DNA of 64,000 bases, from positions 1-64,000 of the forward strand of contig CAILHZ010000019.1 of the NCBI GenBank assembly GCA_903834135.1. The letters run 5' to 3'. The notes beneath the pieces were generated by a model, which was not told where the DNA came from, did no database searches, and worked only from the letters and a program-made list of their open reading frames with translations. Both the position numbers and the translations under genes were made by a program. Of this stretch, positions 46,404 to 54,188 are shown one piece after another. How positions within the stretch are numbered: the first letter of the stretch is position 1; the number at the start of each line of letters is the position of its first letter. Source of the DNA: an uncultured Opitutia bacterium. Lineage in GTDB: Bacteria > Verrucomicrobiota > Verrucomicrobiia > Opitutales > Opitutaceae.

Positions 46404-46880
46404 TTATTTTGTAGGCGCAACGAGTCTGCATGATTGCCATGCAAGAAAGCGCCAATGACCTTCTTCATTTCTGTAAACAGCTAAGAAACCGAGATATAGA
46501 TTAGTTGGTTTACCGTCGTTTTCAGATACAAATGCTGCTCTTCCAGACATTAAAGCAATCGTAGGTGCAACTAATTTAAATGTCCTTTCTTCATATTTAA
46601 CTGAAAGGTATTTAAGGGATTTGTTCGTTAAAGCCTTTGTGTAGGATTCTTTGTTATCTACTTTACCACTCGAGTGAGCATAGCGGAATTCATCAGAGAA
46701 TATTGCACCAACACGTGCAGGATCTGCAGCAATCGTAGCAGATACTCTTTCATCGTCTGCTGCTTGCAGTGCAGCAAGTGTTTGTGGATCTGGAATTGAA
46801 TCTGCAAAGCTATTTAAAACGAAAGCCTTCGAGGCTAACATGAGTGCAAGAATTAAGATAAATCGAATTGGGGATTTCAT
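46404..46880 (-). CDS. Exported NTF2-like (DUF4440/SnoaL-like) protein
   Basis: A 158-residue protein with a signal peptide (MKSPIRFILILALMLASKAF, cut near SFADS). The rest fits a nuclear-transport-factor-2-like fold of the DUF4440 type: LAALQAADDERVSATIAADP, IFSDEFRYAHSSGKVDNKES, and WRFLAWQSCRL at the end. Members include ketosteroid-isomerase-like enzymes and many proteins of unknown role. It appears monocistronic. Confidence 0.78.
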   Translation of the reverse strand: MKSPIRFILILALMLASKAFVLNSFADSIPDPQTLAALQAADDERVSATIAADPARVGAIFSDEFRYAHSSGKVDNKESYTKALTNKSLKYLSVKYEERTFKLVAPTIALMSGRAAFVSENDGKPTNLYLGFLAVYRNEEGHWRFLAWQSCRLVAPTK

Positions 46881-46939
46881 AGTTAGGATAAGCTTACATT
46901 ACACCGATTTTTAAGATGACCTGCAAGCGGTTATCTTGA

Positions 46940-47986
46940 TTATAACAGTGTCGGTTCCGACTGTTCCCTAGATGGTTCGATTTTGGGAGCTTGTTTTTTC
47001 TTGTCTGCATTAAGTTGGGCTTCGGTCCACCTAGATAATTCAGTCCATTTTACTGCATTTTGTTTTTCAGTTATACCTTCACCTACAGCGATTATTTTAT
47101 AGCTGCCCTTATACGGTGCACATCTAAGAAAACTAACACGCTTATCTGGCGATAGTGCAGGATCAGTATTTAATCGGATTGAATTGAGCAGTCGCTCAGG
47201 TATCGGAATAGATTGAGTGTTTTCTTCGTTATCCACAGGAGAGATATATAAACGACTTGGGTCATCAGTTCTTATGGGAAGGGGGCGTACGACAATTGTT
47301 TTAGGAGGTGCATGATCAGGAATTACAGGAGATATTTTTGGTTTTTTATCCAGGTCTTCAGATGGCAGTGTTTGCTTTAGGTCTACCTTCATTTCTGATG
47401 GCTTTTTATCATTTACGATAGGTTTCATATCTATACCTACTACAGTGTAACCTAAACGTGAAAGATGCTGGTAGCAGCTCGTTAATGTATTAGCCACTTC
47501 GGAGTCTAGGGCATGTGTGGTTGATTCAATGTATGGGCGCTTACCAGGTTCTGTTTTTGTCCAGATTACATGGATGCCTCCTTTATCTGCATAGATTGCC
47601 TTCATTTGAATATCACTAGGTTCTGAATCCAGTACGGGGTGAGAAGCCTTAATCTTTTTACCGGCAACACTTGGGTGCGGTTTAATTTCTGAGTCTACTG
47701 ATTGTTCTACGGTTATGGAAGGTTCCTGATCTACCGATTTTCCGAATAGGTTACTAATCCATATACCTATTTTTTTATACCAGGCAGAGTGATGTCTCTC
47801 TTTGGTTTGTTTTAAGGAGTGCTTAAGTGCGATTTCGAATAGTGTTTGCAGTGCATGAGTTGAGGCTTGGTCACTCTCTTTTTTAATCCAAATTGATTGC
47901 CCCTGTAAGTTTAGACTTACTCCAGATTGACTAAATCTAAGTTCATCAAGTCGTGTACTTTCAAGAAGCGGGGGAGTGGTGTTCAT
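46940..47986 (-). CDS. Uncharacterised protein divergent from the Tra-like secretion locus
   Basis: A 348-residue protein I do not recognise. It has no signal peptide or membrane segment. Residues about 10-65 (VSLNLQGQSIWIKK ... THALQTLFEIALKH) and about 125-180 (MKAIYADKGGIHVIWTKTEP ... CYQHLSRLGYTVV) both follow a beta-beta-alpha pattern and may be repeated units. They are separated by a charged linker, and a Lys/Pro-rich linker (about 185-240) leads to a C-terminal domain (about 240-330). The gene starts 52 bases from the secretion ATPase gene and shares a symmetrical promoter region with it, so a joint role with the secretion-like complex (cytosolic adaptor, regulator or substrate) is inferred, not shown. 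Confidence 0.65.
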   Translation of the reverse strand: MNTTPPLLESTRLDELRFSQSGVSLNLQGQSIWIKKESDQASTHALQTLFEIALKHSLKQTKERHHSAWYKKIGIWISNLFGKSVDQEPSITVEQSVDSEIKPHPSVAGKKIKASHPVLDSEPSDIQMKAIYADKGGIHVIWTKTEPGKRPYIESTTHALDSEVANTLTSCYQHLSRLGYTVVGIDMKPIVNDKKPSEMKVDLKQTLPSEDLDKKPKISPVIPDHAPPKTIVVRPLPIRTDDPSRLYISPVDNEENTQSIPIPERLLNSIRLNTDPALSPDKRVSFLRCAPYKGSYKIIAVGEGITEKQNAVKWTELSRWTEAQLNADKKKQAPKIEPSREQSEPTLL

Positions 47987-47993
47987 ATACCTC

Positions 47994-48030
47994 TATAATA
48001 GCAAGGGCAGGCTGTGGCCTTGCTATTATA
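47994..48030. promoter_or_regulatory. Perfect 13-bp inverted repeat with paired -10-like boxes
   Basis: TATAATAGCAAGG (47994-48006) and CCTTGCTATTATA (48018-48030) are exact inverted copies around an 11-base centre. Each arm carries a consensus TATAAT, one on each strand, in the 52-base gap between divergent genes. It could be an operator overlapping two face-to-face promoters, so that one regulator controls both genes together. No good -35 boxes are seen. Confidence 0.7.
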
Positions 48031-48038
48031 CTTACGTA

Positions 48039-49553
48039 ATGAGCATTTCTACTGATCAGTTACCTAATCTTATTCCTTTTAGTCTTACCGATGTAGATTT
48101 GGCCACATTCGAAAAACTAAGGCAGTTGTGTACTCGGTTACAGTTTTTACCAACCTTGTCCGAAGGAGTTCTCTTACAGCTAGCAATGGTCGATCCTTAC
48201 AGTGAAAGGTCCTTTGCTGAGATTAGAAATTTTACACATCAAGAGGTTAGAGCCTTTGGAATTAGCCTAGCTGATTTTGAAAAGGTGATGACCTTAATTG
48301 AGTCTAAATCAACACGTGTAGATAAAATTAAAGACCATCAGACGCCAAGCGTTCGTCCTAAATTTTGGGGTAACTGCTCAAGTGCTCGGCATCTTGTTTT
48401 AGAGATTGTTCGCGTTGCCTTCCACATAGGTGCATCAGACATTTTTATTGATCAACAAGAGTCGTGGACAGAAGTAGCAATGACAGTAAGTGGGAAAAAA
48501 GAAATTCTACCTCCCTTGGTTAGGGAGACTGGTAACTCTACCATGAAAGCGTTTAAAGAGATGGCAGGGATTGCTACTCAAGGTTCACAAAGCTGGCAGT
48601 CTGGTTTTGCACGTTGTGCGATTGAAGATCAATGGGCTGAACTGCGTGTAGAAATTACGCCCACTATTCATGGGGAAAGTTTGGTTGCCCGCGTTCAAAA
48701 TAGATCCCTGCAAATTGAGCGAATGAAAACACTTCCCTTTTATACACCTGAGCAGAGATTACTTGCAGGACAGTGCCTTGGGCAAAAACAGGGGCTTATC
48801 CTAGCAACGGGACCAACAGGTCACGGTAAAACAACAACTCTTTATGCCTGTTTAGGCCAATTAGATCGTGCCCAGCTAAATATTAGAACCTTGGAAGATC
48901 CAGTAGAATTTACTGTACCTTGGATTACGCAAATTCCCGTGGGCTCTGGGACACAGCGTTCCTATGCAGACGGACTAAAAAGTCTACTAAGGCAAGCCCC
49001 GCATGTCATTTTAATGGGTGAGATACGCGATACGTTAGTGGCTCAAACATGTGTTGAGGCTGTTGATACAGGGCACCTTATATTTGCTACGTTACATACC
49101 CGGGATGCCATTGGAGCAATTTCAAGGCTTATGGATTTAGGTCTCAGTGGTCGCTCAATAGGTACAGCTTTATCCTTGGTGATTAGTCAGCGCTTGATGC
49201 GAAAACTTTGTCCCGAGTGCAAACAGAAGAAGAAAATAGACGAATCTCAGATACGTCACTTTAGACGTTATGATCTTGTTGCTCCAGAGTGGCTGTGGAT
49301 AAGCCGTGGGTGCTCGTTATGTGGAGGTATTGGGGAGAAAGGGGTGATGCCAGTTTTTGAACTTTTAAGGCCATCTGCTCATTTTGGTATGACTACTGAG
49401 TTAGGTCGGGCTGATCGTATGAATTTTGATGAAAGTAAATTAAGAAATCTTTGGTTAAAGTCAGGTGGATTGCCTCTTATGCGTGAAGCACTTGTACGTG
49501 TTTCTTTAGGAGATATTACTTATAACGAAGCTCTTAAATATGAGCAGACCTAG
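48039..49553 (+). CDS. GspE/PilB-type secretion ATPase
   Basis: A 504-residue hexameric ATPase of the type II secretion/type IV pilus assembly class. The Walker A is GPTGHGKTTTLYA (258-270), the Asp box LEDPVEF (285-291), Walker B VILMGEIRD (323-331) and the His box HLIFATLHTRDAIGA (346-360). A tetracysteine zinc motif, Cys391/Cys394 and Cys425/Cys428, is as in GspE and PilB. The middle domain has ASDIFIDQQ, near the family's A-S-D-I-H-I-E. It is not a VirB4/TraC-type ATPase. The start at 48039 is preferred, since the longer frame (47976) would run through the inverted repeat. No gspF, gspG or pilin gene is nearby; the following genes encode type IV secretion core proteins. Confidence 0.9.
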   Translation: MSISTDQLPNLIPFSLTDVDLATFEKLRQLCTRLQFLPTLSEGVLLQLAMVDPYSERSFAEIRNFTHQEVRAFGISLADFEKVMTLIESKSTRVDKIKDHQTPSVRPKFWGNCSSARHLVLEIVRVAFHIGASDIFIDQQESWTEVAMTVSGKKEILPPLVRETGNSTMKAFKEMAGIATQGSQSWQSGFARCAIEDQWAELRVEITPTIHGESLVARVQNRSLQIERMKTLPFYTPEQRLLAGQCLGQKQGLILATGPTGHGKTTTLYACLGQLDRAQLNIRTLEDPVEFTVPWITQIPVGSGTQRSYADGLKSLLRQAPHVILMGEIRDTLVAQTCVEAVDTGHLIFATLHTRDAIGAISRLMDLGLSGRSIGTALSLVISQRLMRKLCPECKQKKKIDESQIRHFRRYDLVAPEWLWISRGCSLCGGIGEKGVMPVFELLRPSAHFGMTTELGRADRMNFDESKLRNLWLKSGGLPLMREALVRVSLGDITYNEALKYEQT

Positions 49554-49596
49554 GTCTAAATAAAGGGGGTATGATATACACGTGCTTTAATAGTAT

Positions 49597-50346
49597 GTGG
49601 CTATCGCTGAAATAAATGATTCACATTTAGATAAGAAAGTAACTGGAGTAAAACCTTCAGCTAAGGGCAGTTCTTATCAGGAAATTAAGATGCCTACAGA
49701 TACTGAGAAAAGGCATCTGAATTTTTCGTGGCTTATTCATGAACAACGAATCATCGCAATGATGCTTGGAGTATTAGGTTTTGCTGCAGCTTCTGTGTGG
49801 GGGCTTACTATTACATTAACTGTAAAGCCAACACTTGTTGTTCGTGCTGCAGCCTCTTTAAAGCAAGAAGCTGCCAAATTTACGGGTACTCCCTCAGTGT
49901 CATACGATCAACTCTCTTTCTTTATTACAGCAGTTCTGCCTCGGTTTTACTGTGTAGATGAAAATGGGTATCCTTTCCTTCTTTTACTACAGGGCCTAGT
50001 AGATCCGAATTTAATTACCCGAGTTGAGTCAGGCTTTATTACTTCAGCTGCAGATTTGAAAGCTAACCATATGACCCAGTCACTAACGATCACCGCTATC
50101 AGTGATGTGGTAGCTGATGATAAGCTGGGTAGAGCAGCAGCATATGTGAAGGGTTACGTGAGTGTTACATTGCGCCGTACCGAAGCTCAGGTCTATCCGT
50201 ACCGAGCTCAGGTACTGATGGCTGTTAACCCCATAGGGCTTCTAAACCCATATCCTTTTTATGTTTTAAAGTGTGAGGAGAAGTTAGGGCCAAAGGCTTT
50301 AGACTGGGACTTAGTACACGACAATAAACGCTTTCTGGATTTGTAA
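49597..50346 (+). CDS. TraE/VirB8-like inner membrane protein 1
   Basis: A 249-residue protein with a cytosolic N-terminus, one membrane helix (about residues 51-75, MMLGVLGFAAASVWGLTI) and a periplasmic domain. The stretch from about 105 on (SYDQLSFFITAVLPRF, LLLLQGLVDPNLITRVE, and AAYVKGYVSVTLRR) follows the pattern of F-plasmid TraE and the VirB8 fold, including the LLQ-x-x-x-P block and the V-x-G-x-[VL] strand. These proteins form the inner-membrane periplasmic scaffold of type IV secretion systems. The start codon at 49597 is GTG and is uncertain. It lies 43 bases after the ATPase gene. Confidence 0.65.
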   Translation: MAIAEINDSHLDKKVTGVKPSAKGSSYQEIKMPTDTEKRHLNFSWLIHEQRIIAMMLGVLGFAAASVWGLTITLTVKPTLVVRAAASLKQEAAKFTGTPSVSYDQLSFFITAVLPRFYCVDENGYPFLLLLQGLVDPNLITRVESGFITSAADLKANHMTQSLTITAISDVVADDKLGRAAAYVKGYVSVTLRRTEAQVYPYRAQVLMAVNPIGLLNPYPFYVLKCEEKLGPKALDWDLVHDNKRFLDL

Positions 50347-50364
50347 CAACCTATAGACAATAAC

Positions 50365-51054
50365 ATGAATGCAGGAGCTAAACCAATAGAGGTTAATTCA
50401 AGGTGGTCGGTTAGTAATGAATCCACTGATTTCTTTAATGAAGCAGACAGGTTTAAACGTAATTTTATAATTCTAGTCGTTGCATGCGTAGTGCTAATAG
50501 CTGCCCTAAGCATAGGCTTATACCGGCTGCATGAGGTTGCGCTTAAGCCTCCTCAAATTATCGGGATATCTCACGGCCTAATGTTTAGTGCAGATCCCAA
50601 GTCTTTAGCGAGTGTAGAAGAAACAGATTTGGATTTGCAGTTCTCAGATACAGTTGAGGTCTTATTTGGACGCACTGAAAAAGGACTACCCGAAGCAATT
50701 TATGAATACTGTGTTCCTGAAGTAGTAACATCTGTTGATAGAGACTACCGAGATTCAAAACAAAAGTATCCGGCAGGGTTTGTGCAGACACTCTCCATTA
50801 CTGGATTTAAACGCGGGAGTGTGGTACCTGGGTTAAGGCATATGCGTTATAGCGGTGTCTTGACATCGCGCTCCTTATTGAAAGCTCAAACAAGTGTAAT
50901 TTATGTAGATGTAACTTTTGCAATTACTGCACCTAGTAAGCTTAATATAAGTGGATGGAAATTGGTGCGCTTAGATGCAATTAATCGCAGCGACTACTAT
51001 AAAGATGAGCATTCAGCTGCTCTTTTAAAGGCACTTAATTCTGATGCGAAGTAA
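50365..51054 (+). CDS. TraE/VirB8-like inner membrane protein 2
   Basis: A 229-residue protein with one membrane helix (about residues 32-54, NFIILVVACVVLIAALSIGL) and a periplasmic domain. The segment EYCVPEVVTSVDRDYRDSKQ, then GFVQTLSITGFKRGSVV and RYSGVLTSR, parallels the region of TraE that runs from the conserved proline to the G-V-L strand. It is shorter at the N-terminus than its neighbour and shares little exact sequence with it, so the two are distant paralogues placed side by side. Two VirB8-like proteins could form a mixed scaffold. The assignment is by pattern and gene order. Confidence 0.55.
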   Translation: MNAGAKPIEVNSRWSVSNESTDFFNEADRFKRNFIILVVACVVLIAALSIGLYRLHEVALKPPQIIGISHGLMFSADPKSLASVEETDLDLQFSDTVEVLFGRTEKGLPEAIYEYCVPEVVTSVDRDYRDSKQKYPAGFVQTLSITGFKRGSVVPGLRHMRYSGVLTSRSLLKAQTSVIYVDVTFAITAPSKLNISGWKLVRLDAINRSDYYKDEHSAALLKALNSDAK

Positions 51055-51072
51055 GTTGTATTTACTAAAAAC

Positions 51073-51891
51073 ATGATTCGATCATTTAAATATCTTATTT
51101 TAAATCTCCTGCTTTCACCTTGGGTATATTGTCAGGCTAATGATACATGTGAAGTATTACATTCTGGAATTCCCACTGAAATATACATTGCACCAGGACG
51201 TTCAACGACTGTTGTCTTAAGAACTAAAGAGCATGTATCTTCTATTTCACTTTCATCACCAATTATAACGTACAAGTACGATAAAGTACTCAATCAAATT
51301 GAAATCACTGCAACGGGTAGAACAGCCGGTTTAGAAACTAATTTAAACGTTCGAATCGGGCCAGATGTTTACGTTTTAATAATTAAAATAGTCAATGACG
51401 TTAGAGTTCAGTTTGTACGTATCTTCTCATTTGAGTCTGGAGTAGCGCTAAGTGATGAAAGTGCATTAATGCATGCCCGAGCGCTTAAGCCCGCATACAT
51501 TGATTTACTTGGTGCAGTAAAAGTAATTGAACGTATGCAGAATGATTTAGTTTATAGGCATACCCATCTTGAAGTGCAACATGCAGACTTGAAGTATAGC
51601 TATATATGGAATGACTGCTTTATTACCTTGGAAAGCTGCGATCAATTTATAGACAAAGATCTACTCGTTTTTCGCATTGTTTGGACTAACAACACGCATG
51701 ATGCACTTTATCTGGATACTCGGCAGTTAGCATTATTTATTGGAGATAAAAATTTACCTATAACGGCTACAACAAGGAAAGCGCTGGGTAATATTATTAC
51801 TCCTGGAAAAAAGGATGTTATTTATCTGGCTATCCAAGGTTACCGCATAAGCCGTAGTAACGCTTTCGAATTAAGATTACCCGCTGGTTAG
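51073..51891 (+). CDS. TraK/VirB9-like periplasmic core protein
   Basis: A 272-residue protein with a signal peptide (residues 1-22, ending WVYCQA). The N-terminal half has a beta-rich region, EIYIAPGRSTTVVLRTKEHV, then YDKVLNQIEITATG and TNLNVRIGPDVYVLIIKI, in the manner of VirB9/TraK N-domains (a hinge E, then x-N-L-x-V and Y-x-L strands). The C-terminal half (DLLVFRIVWTNNTHDALYLD ...) is another beta-sandwich-like region. Such proteins form, with VirB7 and VirB10, the outer-membrane core ring. It sits in the position of traK in F. The gene ends 26 bases before the VirB10-like gene. Confidence 0.6.
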   Translation: MIRSFKYLILNLLLSPWVYCQANDTCEVLHSGIPTEIYIAPGRSTTVVLRTKEHVSSISLSSPIITYKYDKVLNQIEITATGRTAGLETNLNVRIGPDVYVLIIKIVNDVRVQFVRIFSFESGVALSDESALMHARALKPAYIDLLGAVKVIERMQNDLVYRHTHLEVQHADLKYSYIWNDCFITLESCDQFIDKDLLVFRIVWTNNTHDALYLDTRQLALFIGDKNLPITATTRKALGNIITPGKKDVIYLAIQGYRISRSNAFELRLPAG

Positions 51892-51917
51892 ATCATCTTA
51901 GGCGAACTGTATTTAAA

Positions 51918-53090
51918 ATGGATCTTTTATTTAGATATAAACCAGATGGAAGTCGGGCGTATAGCTATTTTGTGTATCTTGGCTTCTTTGTAATAGCTGT
52001 AGTAGCTGTATTTGGATTACATCAAAAGACTCTTAATGGAGCTAATCGATCAGCGACAGTACGTGGTGGACATGTTGGTCATATTACCCAGCAAGCTGCA
52101 ATGATTGAGCCTGTGCATGCTGATAAAATAATTACTCCTACACAGGTGAATAGTTTTCGTTTACCTGAAGAACTAGAAAATAAAACAGTGCAAGCATCTG
52201 AAGTTAAAGAGCCAAAATTTAGCCCGATTGCAGCAGCATTAACTGATCCACAGCTGAGTAGCGATGTGTTCTCAGCTACTGAAAATAAAGGATATAAAGT
52301 GCTTATACCTGCATTCCCGCCTGATAAGATAAAATCTATTACATCAGCTCTAAAGGATGAGGGGAGTACTCTAGGTGATCATATAAATAGTGTTAATTAT
52401 TATGATCCTGAATTAACTGCAAATGAAGCGCATCAAACTGCGCCAATTAAAGTAAACAAAGATCGCTCGCTAGTATATTTAGTACCACGCGGTTCAACCT
52501 TAGAGGTTTGTTTATTATCTACAGTTGATACGAGTAACCCTGGGGCAATCATTGAGTGCGCACTTGTGAATGATTTAGTTTTCAATCATGTTAAGCAAAT
52601 AGACTTTGGAGTTCATATTCTGGGTAAACTAGCAGGAAACCCAGCTCGTGGTCGTATTAATATTAGCTTTGATACGATTGTTACTCCTTTAGGACTAGAA
52701 GTGCCAATTAATGCCAGTGTCGTTGAATGTGATGAGAGTTTACTAAACTATAGACCCGGGATCGCAGCTGAACTTATTTCACCTCCTAACTGGGTGCAGG
52801 CCAGTCCTTATATTGCGGAAGTAGTTACGGGTTTCTTAGGATATTTCAAATCGAGGGTAAATACTCCAGTAGTAGTTACAGCAGGTGTAGTTAATTTTCA
52901 ATCAACCGCTGCTGACGAACTTAAAAGGGCTGGTGCTCAAGCTTCAGCAACTGCGATTGAAGATCTCGCAGTAGCAAAGCAGAGGCAGTGGAATGAAATG
53001 TACGGTGCCTATTATTTGGTACACGCAGGAACACTGTGCTCTCTTCAACTTCAGGCAGATTTAGATCTGCACCGTCTGCATGAGCTTTAA
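51918..53090 (+). CDS. TraB/VirB10-like envelope-spanning protein
   Basis: A 390-residue protein with a short cytosolic N-terminus, a membrane helix (about residues 17-35, YFVYLGFFVIAVVAVFGL), a long Pro/Lys-containing periplasmic linker (about 60-170) and a C-terminal beta-barrel-like domain. The C-terminal domain has YLVPRGSTLEVCLLSTVDTS, the VirB10/TrbI opening (P-x-G-[ST]-x-[LI] then L-x-T-x-[IV]-[DN]). It continues with VKQIDFGVHILGKLAGNPARGRI, the conserved G-x-x-[LI]-x-G-x-x-x-x-x-x-x-x-R-x block, and FDTIVTPLGLEVPI. It would bridge the inner and outer membranes. It corresponds to traB in the F order. Confidence 0.75.
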   Translation: MDLLFRYKPDGSRAYSYFVYLGFFVIAVVAVFGLHQKTLNGANRSATVRGGHVGHITQQAAMIEPVHADKIITPTQVNSFRLPEELENKTVQASEVKEPKFSPIAAALTDPQLSSDVFSATENKGYKVLIPAFPPDKIKSITSALKDEGSTLGDHINSVNYYDPELTANEAHQTAPIKVNKDRSLVYLVPRGSTLEVCLLSTVDTSNPGAIIECALVNDLVFNHVKQIDFGVHILGKLAGNPARGRINISFDTIVTPLGLEVPINASVVECDESLLNYRPGIAAELISPPNWVQASPYIAEVVTGFLGYFKSRVNTPVVVTAGVVNFQSTAADELKRAGAQASATAIEDLAVAKQRQWNEMYGAYYLVHAGTLCSLQLQADLDLHRLHEL

Positions 53091-53118
53091 ATAGCAATAA
53101 TCATGCTTTTTTTTACCT

Positions 53119-53679
53119 GTGCATACTTTAAATAAAATAAACCATTTTCTTTTGGGGGTACTTAGCGGTACTTGTTTATTAACGATGAGTTGTTCAACGC
53201 CGTCTCATACTGAGACTGCTTTACCTGTGCAGATCAGTTATCCAATGCCAGATAAGGCTATTGCAGTTACCAATCCAAGCCCATCAAACGGAGTTAACCC
53301 AGTCTACCGTAATCCAACTATAGCTGTTGTTACTTTAAGGTCTCACATTGATGAGCAGGGCCGATTGCTTGGACCTCAAGTCATGTATCAGATTACGGAT
53401 CCGGGCGGATGGAATATAGATTCAATTGAGCAAGATGGAACTAAGATGCCACTTTTTGGAGATGTTCTTTCGTTGGCAGCTTTGAAACAATCTCCTAACA
53501 ATCCTAGTACCAAACTTGAGCCTTTATTGGATATATCCCAACGCTCTAAAGTTATTATTACCGGACTTATGGATCCAATGGAACGGTCAAAGGCAGAGGC
53601 ATTTAGAAGAGAAACGAAGTCAGATTCTGACCTCATTTATGACCCTAGTGCTGGGTGGCTATTACTTCCCATACTGTAG
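53119..53679 (+). CDS. TraV/VirB7-like lipoprotein
   Basis: A 186-residue protein beginning at GTG, with a hydrophobic signal (FLLGVLSGTCLLTMSC) ending in a Cys for lipid attachment. The middle region VTLRSHIDEQGRLLGPQVMY followed by ITDPGGW resembles the C-terminal block of F TraV (I-D-x-Q, then a Pro, hydrophobic residues, I-x-P-x-x-W). TraV is the outer-membrane lipoprotein of the F core complex and lies after traB, as here. The remainder is Pro/Asn-rich. It is the last gene of the locus, 128 bases before the acyl carrier protein gene. The match is short, so homology is inferred. Confidence 0.55.
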   Translation: MHTLNKINHFLLGVLSGTCLLTMSCSTPSHTETALPVQISYPMPDKAIAVTNPSPSNGVNPVYRNPTIAVVTLRSHIDEQGRLLGPQVMYQITDPGGWNIDSIEQDGTKMPLFGDVLSLAALKQSPNNPSTKLEPLLDISQRSKVIITGLMDPMERSKAEAFRRETKSDSDLIYDPSAGWLLLPIL

Positions 53680-53708
53680 TTTAGTAGTTCTGTAAGAATC
53701 TATTTGTT

Positions 53709-53792
53709 TGTGACACTAATTCACATCTTATTATTTGCCTTTGCTGGAATTTAGTGCCTCTTTAATGTGTTGTTGATTAGAGTATTACTCTA
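53709..53792 (+). promoter_or_regulatory. Palindromes before the acyl carrier protein operon
   Basis: TGTGA and TCACA with a seven-base spacer (53709-53725) resemble a CRP/FNR-type site, except that six bases are standard. A perfect TAGAGTA-T-TACTCTA palindrome (53778-53792) ends 15 bases before ATG 53808. They suggest this operon has its own control separate from the secretion-like genes. Confidence 0.4.
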
Positions 53793-53807
53793 GTCGCTGC
53801 TAACAAC

Positions 53808-54179
53808 ATGATCACAGCTGAACAGGCACATAAAAATATAGAAGAGTCGCTCGTAGGTTTCCCTCAGGAGATCACGGAAGCATACCTGACGTTTGCTACA
53901 AAAGCTGATTTAGCCTGTTTGGATAAAGTGGTAATCGGGATATTACAATTTTATCTGGCTAAGGCTCCTAAGGTACCGCTTGCCGAAATGCCTGGTACAA
54001 CACGCTTACGTGAAGATTTAGGCATGGATTCACTTACCATGATGGATACGGTTTTTATGGTTGAGGGGCTTCTTTCAATTAAATTAGAAGATCAGGACTT
54101 AGTTGAATTAGTAACCTTGGATAATTTACGTCGATTAATTCGCAGCCGTTTTTCAGGATTAGTTAATACACAGCCTTAA
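53808..54179 (+). CDS. Acyl carrier protein
   Basis: A 123-residue carrier protein, longer than the roughly 80 of fatty acid synthesis AcpP because of an N-terminal extension of about 35 residues. The 4'-phosphopantetheine attachment Ser75 lies in REDLGMDSLTMMD, the canonical D-S-L. The surrounding helices fit the ACP fold (LDKVVIGILQFYLA; VEGLLSIKLEDQDLVELVTL). It is the first gene of a rightward operon with ketosynthase, hydrolase, phosphatase and aminotransferase. It likely carries the acyl intermediate of this dedicated pathway rather than serving general lipid synthesis. Confidence 0.9.
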   Translation: MITAEQAHKNIEESLVGFPQEITEAYLTFATKADLACLDKVVIGILQFYLAKAPKVPLAEMPGTTRLREDLGMDSLTMMDTVFMVEGLLSIKLEDQDLVELVTLDNLRRLIRSRFSGLVNTQP

Positions 54180-54188
54180 GTTTTACCT

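Noticed and set aside
53709-53725. TGTGA...TCACA as a definite CRP site
   Set aside because: The spacer is seven rather than six bases and no regulator is identified; kept only as a weak candidate.
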